Shown piece after piece: positions 1 to 6,100 of a stretch of 8,803 bases of DNA; the first letter of the stretch is position 1; the number at the start of each line of letters is the position of its first letter. The DNA lies in assembly GCA_030019105.1 (NCBI GenBank), contig JASEGY010000121.1:1-8803 (forward strand), in the 5' to 3' direction. The notes under the pieces are model-generated. The model saw nothing but the letters and a program-made list of their open reading frames with translations. It searched no databases and was not told the DNA's origin. Made by a program: the position numbers and the translations under genes. Source of the stretch: a bacterium (GTDB lineage Bacteria > UBA9089 > JASEGY01).

Positions 1-124
1 GCAAGGCTAAAGCCTAAACTCCAATTACAACCAACCCCAAAATCTTTTTCTTAAACACTATACAACTTTAGTAATACTACACTATGACACTACAGCATAT
101 TAATCGAAGGAGGTGTTCCTACCA
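1..124. other. Noncoding AT-rich leader upstream of the giant gene
   Basis: This stretch has no credible reading frame and is richer in A and T than the gene. A 12-bp palindrome, AGGCTAAAGCCT (4-15; arms AGGCT and AGCCT around AA), sits at its left edge and could be the tail of an intergenic repeat or of a structure lying mostly outside the window. TATACA (59-64) and TAATAC (72-77) resemble -10 boxes, but neither has a convincing -35 box at the right distance, so no promoter is called. There is no stem followed by a T tract that would mark a terminator of an upstream gene. The gene could be transcribed from here or be part of an operon that begins outside. Confidence 0.6.
107..114 (+). promoter_or_regulatory. 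Strong Shine-Dalgarno sequence (AAGGAGGT)
   Basis: AAGGAGGT matches the anti-Shine-Dalgarno end of bacterial 16S rRNA over its full length. It lies 10 bases before the ATG at 125 and 13 before a second in-frame ATG at 128. The shorter gap favours the start at 125, although 128 would change the protein by only one residue. It supports a bacterial host and efficient initiation of the long gene. Confidence 0.85.
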
Positions 125-199
125 ATGATGAAGCAAATTCTTAGCCTAACAACCATTCTCATTCTTGGGGTGATATACTCCAGTCCGCCGGCTTATGGC
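125..199 (+). other. Sec-type signal peptide
   Basis: The first 25 residues have a short start with one lysine (MMKQ), a hydrophobic core rich in Ile and Leu (residues 5-18), and a small-residue end (AYG, with A at -3 and G at -1), so cleavage after Gly25 is likely. There is no cysteine in the cleavage region, so it is not a lipoprotein signal, and no twin-arginine motif. This places the whole protein outside the cytoplasmic membrane. The exact cleavage site is inferred. Confidence 0.85.
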
Positions 200-3100
200 G
201 GCAATTTTTATCCGGTCGATTTTCTGGGTGAATCCCGCACCCGATCAATAGCCTTAGGGGATATCGATCTTGATGGTGATCTCGACCTGGCAGTAGGAAA
301 CAGGGTGGGAGAACCTGATCTCATCTATTTCAACGATGGAACCGGCCATTTTCAGGATTCAGGCCAGCGGTTAGGTCAGGCAGCCACCATGGATGTTGTC
401 CTGGGAGATCTGGATGGTGACGGAGACCTTGACCTGGTCACCGGGAATCAGGACGAGGCCAACCGGGTCTATTTCAATGACGGGAACGGTTATTTTTCAG
501 ACTCGGGTCAGGCCCTGACCAGCTCCTTTACTCAGGCTCTGGCCCTGGGAGATTTAGATGGTGACGGAGACCTTGATCTGGTAATAGGAAATCGGTATGA
601 AAATCCGGATCGGATATTTATCAATGACGGCCTGGGCCGCTTTACCGACTCCGGCCAGACCGTGGGGCAGTTTAATACCATTAGTCTGGCCCTGGGCGAT
701 GTAGATATGGATGGTGATCTGGATATTGCGGCCGGGCACAGCGGTGGGCAAGCTGACCGCATCTATCTGAATGACGGCAGCGGGGCCTTTACCGATTCCA
801 ACCAGGATTTAGGGATATGTTGCCCTACCACAGCTATTGTTCTGGCCGATATAGATGGAGATAATGATCTCGATCTGGTCGCGGCTGACTTAGGTCATTC
901 TAATTACAAGGTATATCTCAATGATGGTGCTGGGATTTTTACCCTTTGTGAAGAGTCGTTGAATCCCAATTCTAAGACCTACGGACTGGCCCTAGGCGAT
1001 ATAGATAAGGACGGCGACTTAGATATCGCGGTCGGTTCTTACGGGCAGCCTGACAGGATATATTTTAATCAGGGAGAGTGCCGCTTCTATAATTCCGGTC
1101 AGGCGCTGGGCAAGGCCAATACCTACGACCTTGTCCTCGGAGACCTTAACGCCGACGGTTACTTAGACCTTATCGCCGGAAACGATGGACAGGCGGATGT
1201 AGTTTACCTCTATGATCCGACTGAGCCCGTCTCAAAAGCAGCTTCTCCTCCTTACGTCAATTCCTCGCCTATTAAAGTAAGTTTTGAGGCCTCTGATCCG
1301 GACGGTATTGCCAAAGTCAGGCTGTTTTTCAGGAAGGACGAAGGCCCGTGGAGAGACAGCGGTCTTACCCTTTCTGGAAATCAGGGAATATTTGACTTTC
1401 AGCCCAGCGGAGAAGGCAAGTATGAATTCTTTACCCAGGCCACTGACAACCGGGGGAGCATAGAATCTTACCCGCCTGTTCCTGACAGTCTGACCATCTA
1501 CGACATTACCGCACCCAGCTCCCAGGCCTTAGCCATACCTAAATGTGTTTCAGACCCGAAAATCTTAATACCCTTTGAGGCACGGGATGTCCTGGACGGC
1601 ATCAAAGAGATCAGGCTCTACTACCGCCGGAATGATGGCCCCTGGTTGGATAGCGGCTTAACTACGCAGGGAGCCATTGAGGAAATTCTGGTTCCGGATC
1701 CGGGGCCGTGTTGCGCTGATGGCACGACTACTCCCAGAGGAAATGTCAGTCATGGAACATTCAGCTTTATCTTCCCTCAAGAAGGCAAATACGAATTCTA
1801 CACCATAGTAGTTGATCTGGCCCAAAATGCCGAGTTATCGCCGGAAGAACCAGACAGCGAGACCTATTTTGATCTTACGCCCCCTCCCGCCATTGAAAGT
1901 CTGGAGGTTATCGATACTCCCAATGATTTTGGCCGGAGCCTCACCGCCACATGGAAGGCGTCACCTGCTGCAGACCTCGATCATTACAACATCTATCTGA
2001 GCAATTCGCCGATAAAAGACGTTCAAGGGATAGCCCCAATTCTGACTATCCAGGATCCGAAATCCGCAATCCGCAATCCGAAATCCGAAATCCCTACTAT
2101 TGAGAACTATGTTGACTATTACGCAGCCGTAACAGCCGTGGATATCTGTGGCAACGAAAGCCGGATAACAACCTTTGGCCCGGTTCAATCGGCCGATAAT
2201 TCAGACCGGCTGGCCCCTGCTTCCAGGGCATCTACTCCTCAGTGTGTTCTGGCCGGAGATATCTCGGTTACTATTGAAGCCACCGACAATAACGGAAGCG
2301 GGATAGCCAAAATAGACCTCTGGTATCGAAAAGACAGAGGCAGTTGGAGGCAAAGCGGACTTTCCACCTCAGAGACCCCGACGACCCTGAATTTCACCCC
2401 AGCCGGGCCAGGCGCCTACGAGTTTTACAGTATCGCCATTGACCGGAACAAAAACACCGAAGCCCCACCGTCTCTTCCGGATTCTATCACCTACTTTGGG
2501 AAAACTCCACCGCCCTCTATCCGCAATTTAAAGGTAGTTGATACCCCCAACGATTCTGGTTTGAGTCTGACCGCCACCTGGGACCTGAGTCCGGTGGATA
2601 ACCTGGACCATTACAACATCTATCTCTCTACCTCAGTCATAAGCTCTATTGATAGCCTGACACCGGCTCTCACTAAACAAACCTTGACCACCATTCAAAT
2701 CCCCACGCTCAGGGATCATCTGGAGTACTACGTGGCTGTGACGGCGGTTGACATCTGTGGCAATGAAGACCCGGAGGTGATCGATTTCGGCCCGGTTCAT
2801 TCTATTAATAATCTGGATATAAATGCCCCCTCTTCTACGGCCTCATCGCCTAAGTGTGCAGCCACCGGGGACATACCGGTCAGGATCGAGGCCTCTGATA
2901 ACAGCGGGAGCGGCCTGGCTGAGGTAGCCCTCTGGTATCGCCAGGATAAGGGAGACTTCAGGAAAAGCGGCTTCTCTACCCAGAAACAGCGGGAGGTCTT
3001 CTTCTTCATCCCTTCGGGAGATGGTCTCTATGAATTCTACACCATTGCCAGAGACAAAACCGGAAATATAGAAGCTACCCCTTCAACCCCTGATTCACAC

Positions 3101-6100
3101 ACCTATTTTGGGCTAACTCCCCCACCACGCCTGCCTAATATCCGCGTAATTGATACCCCCAACGACACCGGCAGGTGGCTAACCGTATTCTGGCAAGAAA
3201 GCCCGGCCACGGATTTTGACCATTACCACATCTACATTTCCTCTACCCCTCTGGATAGCATTCGAGGGCTATCTCCTGTTATTCCGGCTATTTCCCAACG
3301 ATCCACCACCACCGCTCAGATATCTACCCCCGAGGACTATTTAGATCAGTACGTGGCTGTAACCGCGGTTGATGTCTGCGGGAATGAAGTCTCTGACCCA
3401 ACCTGGGCCGAGCCTGTTGCCTCTATTGACAACTCTGATATAATCTCGCCTGTCTCTCAGGTTTCCTCTCCCCAATGTGTGGAAGAAGGCCCGATAAAGC
3501 TTCAGATTCAAGCCTCCGATGAGAGGAGTGGTGTGCGCGAAATCGAGCTGTGGCTTCAAATAGATGGGCTGGGATGGCAGCAAAGTGCCCTGACGGCTAA
3601 ATGCCTCTCATGCACCCTCGACTTCTTCCCTGAAAGGCCAGGGGACTATGAATTCTACACCATCGCCGTTGACCGAACGGGTAATCGGGAATATCCGCCT
3701 GATCAGCCGGACTCCCTCACCTACTTTGGTTTTACCCCTCCCCCGGCTGTGGCTCACCTCAAGGTAACCGATACCCCCAATGACACCGGAGGTTTTCTAA
3801 CGGTAATCTGGGACCCTGTGCATGTAGATGATTTTGACTCCTACAACATCTATCTCTCTCCTGAGCCCTTTGAGAGCGGGGGAGCAGGGGAGCAGGGGAG
3901 GGGGGGAGCAAACTCAATCCGCAATCCTGTCCTCTCTTTGCCGGATCAATCGGTGACTATTGCCGAAATACCTACGCCGGAAGACGAGGTTGACTACTAT
4001 GTGGCGGTAACAGCCGTGGATATATGCGGAAATGAAAACCCCTCTTTTGCCTCTTTCGGCCCGGTGCAGTCCAAAGACAATACGAGGGAATTATGCCCTT
4101 CTCTCTGCCATGGGGTGACTGTTTATGATGCTACCCCACTCTTCTGTTGGAGCATTGATCCGGAGGCCCAGTTTCTCCTTCAGGTGGATGACCGCAATGA
4201 CTTTCTCTATCCCCTGGAATTTGAGATAAACGTGAGACTTAGTCCGACAACATTTACTTACCAGACTCCGGATACCCTGGCCCTTCGGGTTAAACCGGAT
4301 GGAAGCCCGAAAAAATACTATTGGCGGGTGGGAGGAGATGCCGTCACCTGGAGTAAGGTGTGTGATTTCACCCTGTCTGCGCCGCGTCTGGTTTCACCAG
4401 CCAGCGGGGAATCCATGATCTGCGGCCGGCCGACCCTGCACTGGGAAGAAATAGAAGGCCAGGATTCTTACCTGATTGAAATAGATGACCGGCCTGATTT
4501 CCTCACTCCTCTCATCAGGGCATGGGATGAAAACAACTATTACACCCCCGGCGATTGGGCCACTGCTTCAGAAGCCGCGTCTGATTCCCTGTCTGCCGGC
4601 AAATATTACTGGCGGGTAGCCGGGTATGAACAGGGGAAGCCTTACAGCAACTGGAGCCCTGTCTGGGAGTTCACCATTGGCCGGATAGAGTTGATTTCGC
4701 CCTTAGAGGGCAGCCGGACCAACAATCCGGCCCCTACTTTCTCCTGGAAGCCGGCATCTGAACTAAGCGACGGCTATTATTTGCTCCAGATAGCTAATAC
4801 CAACCATTTTGGAGACTCCGTGGTAATCGAAGAACGAATTGATGCCCCCCTCACCGCTTATACCCCAACCAGCCTCACGGCCATGAAGAATGGGACCTAT
4901 TTCTGGCGGGTGAAGGGTGTGCCGGCTAAGGATGGAGAATGCCCGGTTGATTGGAGCCTGATTTACAAGGTAATTATCGACCAGCGTCTCCTGGAAGGCC
5001 CGGACGCCCCGGTCATTAGTTTCCCTCCCTGTGGAGAAAAGGTAAATACCTCCAGTCCCTCTCTCGTCTGGCATGAAGTAAGCACCCCCAGCACTATTCC
5101 GGCCCTCTACCAGATTCAGATCGATCACGATGGGAGCTTTTCCATCCCTGATTCTAATGATATTGACATTAATGTCAGCCGGCTCTCCAAAACCACTTAC
5201 TTCCCTTCTCCCCTCCCTGACGGTATCTGGTTTTGGAGGGTCCGGGCGGTTGATCCCGGCAATAATGATATGGTCAGTAACTGGAGCGAGGTTTGCCGCT
5301 TTGTGGTTGATACCACTGGCCCCGGAGCGCCCAGGCTTACTTCTCCGGCTAACAATGCCTGTATCCTGGATACTACGCCGGAATTCAACTGGGCACTCAT
5401 GCCCCCGGCCGGGCTGCAGGTTACTTACCGGATTGAAGTGGATACCGACGAATTCAAGCCGCCCCTGATATTAAGCAGTAAGATCATAGACTCAACTAAG
5501 TATATTTCTCCCATTGTCTTATCGTCCGATCAAACCTACTATTGGCGGGCAATAGCTATTGATGAGGCCGGAAATGAAAGCCCTTCGGTTCCCTTCAGCT
5601 TCATGGTAGACATCTTTCCGCCAACCTTCCCGGCCAACCAGGTCCTTTCCGACACCCCGGCTCCCGGGATAGCCCTCAACGACCCGACACCAACATTTAT
5701 CTGGAATACCTGGCAGGATAATTCCATTTCCAGAAACCAGGTTTCTTCAAGAAACCTGGTTTCTACCGAACTAACCTATGATTTTGAGCTGGATGAACTT
5801 ACCTCAGGATTTAATTCACCCATAGTTAGTGTTTCTAATTTGACCGAACCAATCTACACCACTGCCCTGCCTGACGGGGACTATGTCTGGCACGTGCGGG
5901 CCAGAGACTGTGCCGGCAATGTCAGCCCCTGGAAGACCCAGATTGTAACCATTGATACAGTGCCACCCTGTCCGGTCCAGCTTCTTTCTCCCCTGAATGG
6001 AGTCTCCATTCCTGACGCCACGCCGGTCATGGACTGGGAAGATGTAAGTGATCCCGGCCTTGACCACTATGTCATCGAGGTGTTAGATGAAGAACATCAT

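Larger units (their letters stand above)
1880..4090 (+). repeat. Alternating FN3 and Ig-like domain array (4 FN3, 3 Ig)
   Basis: FN3 domains begin at residues 586, 795, 999 and 1205, a period of 204-209 residues, each opening with TPPP and then V-x-DTPND. Ig-like domains lie between them (about 696-794, 901-998, 1106-1204). Each FN3 has a W in the B strand, an NIYLS-like or HIYIS-like strand, and an AVTAVD[IV]CGNE end. Each Ig has P[QK]C near its start and YEFY[ST]IA.D near its end, closing with DS.TYFG. Identical DNA runs of 17-18 bp recur, for example at 1982-1998 and 2609-2625, at 2612-2629 and 3842-3859, and at 3029-3045 and 3647-3663. This suggests that the array grew by duplication of an FN3-plus-Ig unit. 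FN3-1 and FN3-4 contain embedded DNA repeats in the same variable loop. Confidence 0.88.

Noticed and set aside
59..77. Sigma-70-like -10 boxes (TATACA, TAATAC)
   Set aside because: No convincing -35 box lies 16-18 bases upstream of either, and such hexamers are expected by chance in AT-rich DNA.
260..1168. Dockerin or EF-hand calcium modules
   Set aside because: The DxDxDG loops occur as seven copies every 48-50 residues with YFNDGxGxF segments, which is the FG-GAP propeller pattern and not paired dockerin or EF-hand units.
1961..2188. Minus-strand frame with an FGFRIADCGFRI peptide
   Set aside because: The peptide is simply the 7-bp repeat read on the other strand. Such repeats give this peptide in any frame and are often misannotated as genes.
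4763..5128. A 121-codon open frame on the minus strand
   Set aside because: It is antisense to modules 3 and 4 of the FN3-like array, whose plus-frame pattern is continuous. No ribosome binding site or family motif was seen.
5732..5764. Stem-loop as a transcription terminator
   Set aside because: It lies in the middle of an open gene, has no T tract after it, and the protein pattern continues without change on both sides.
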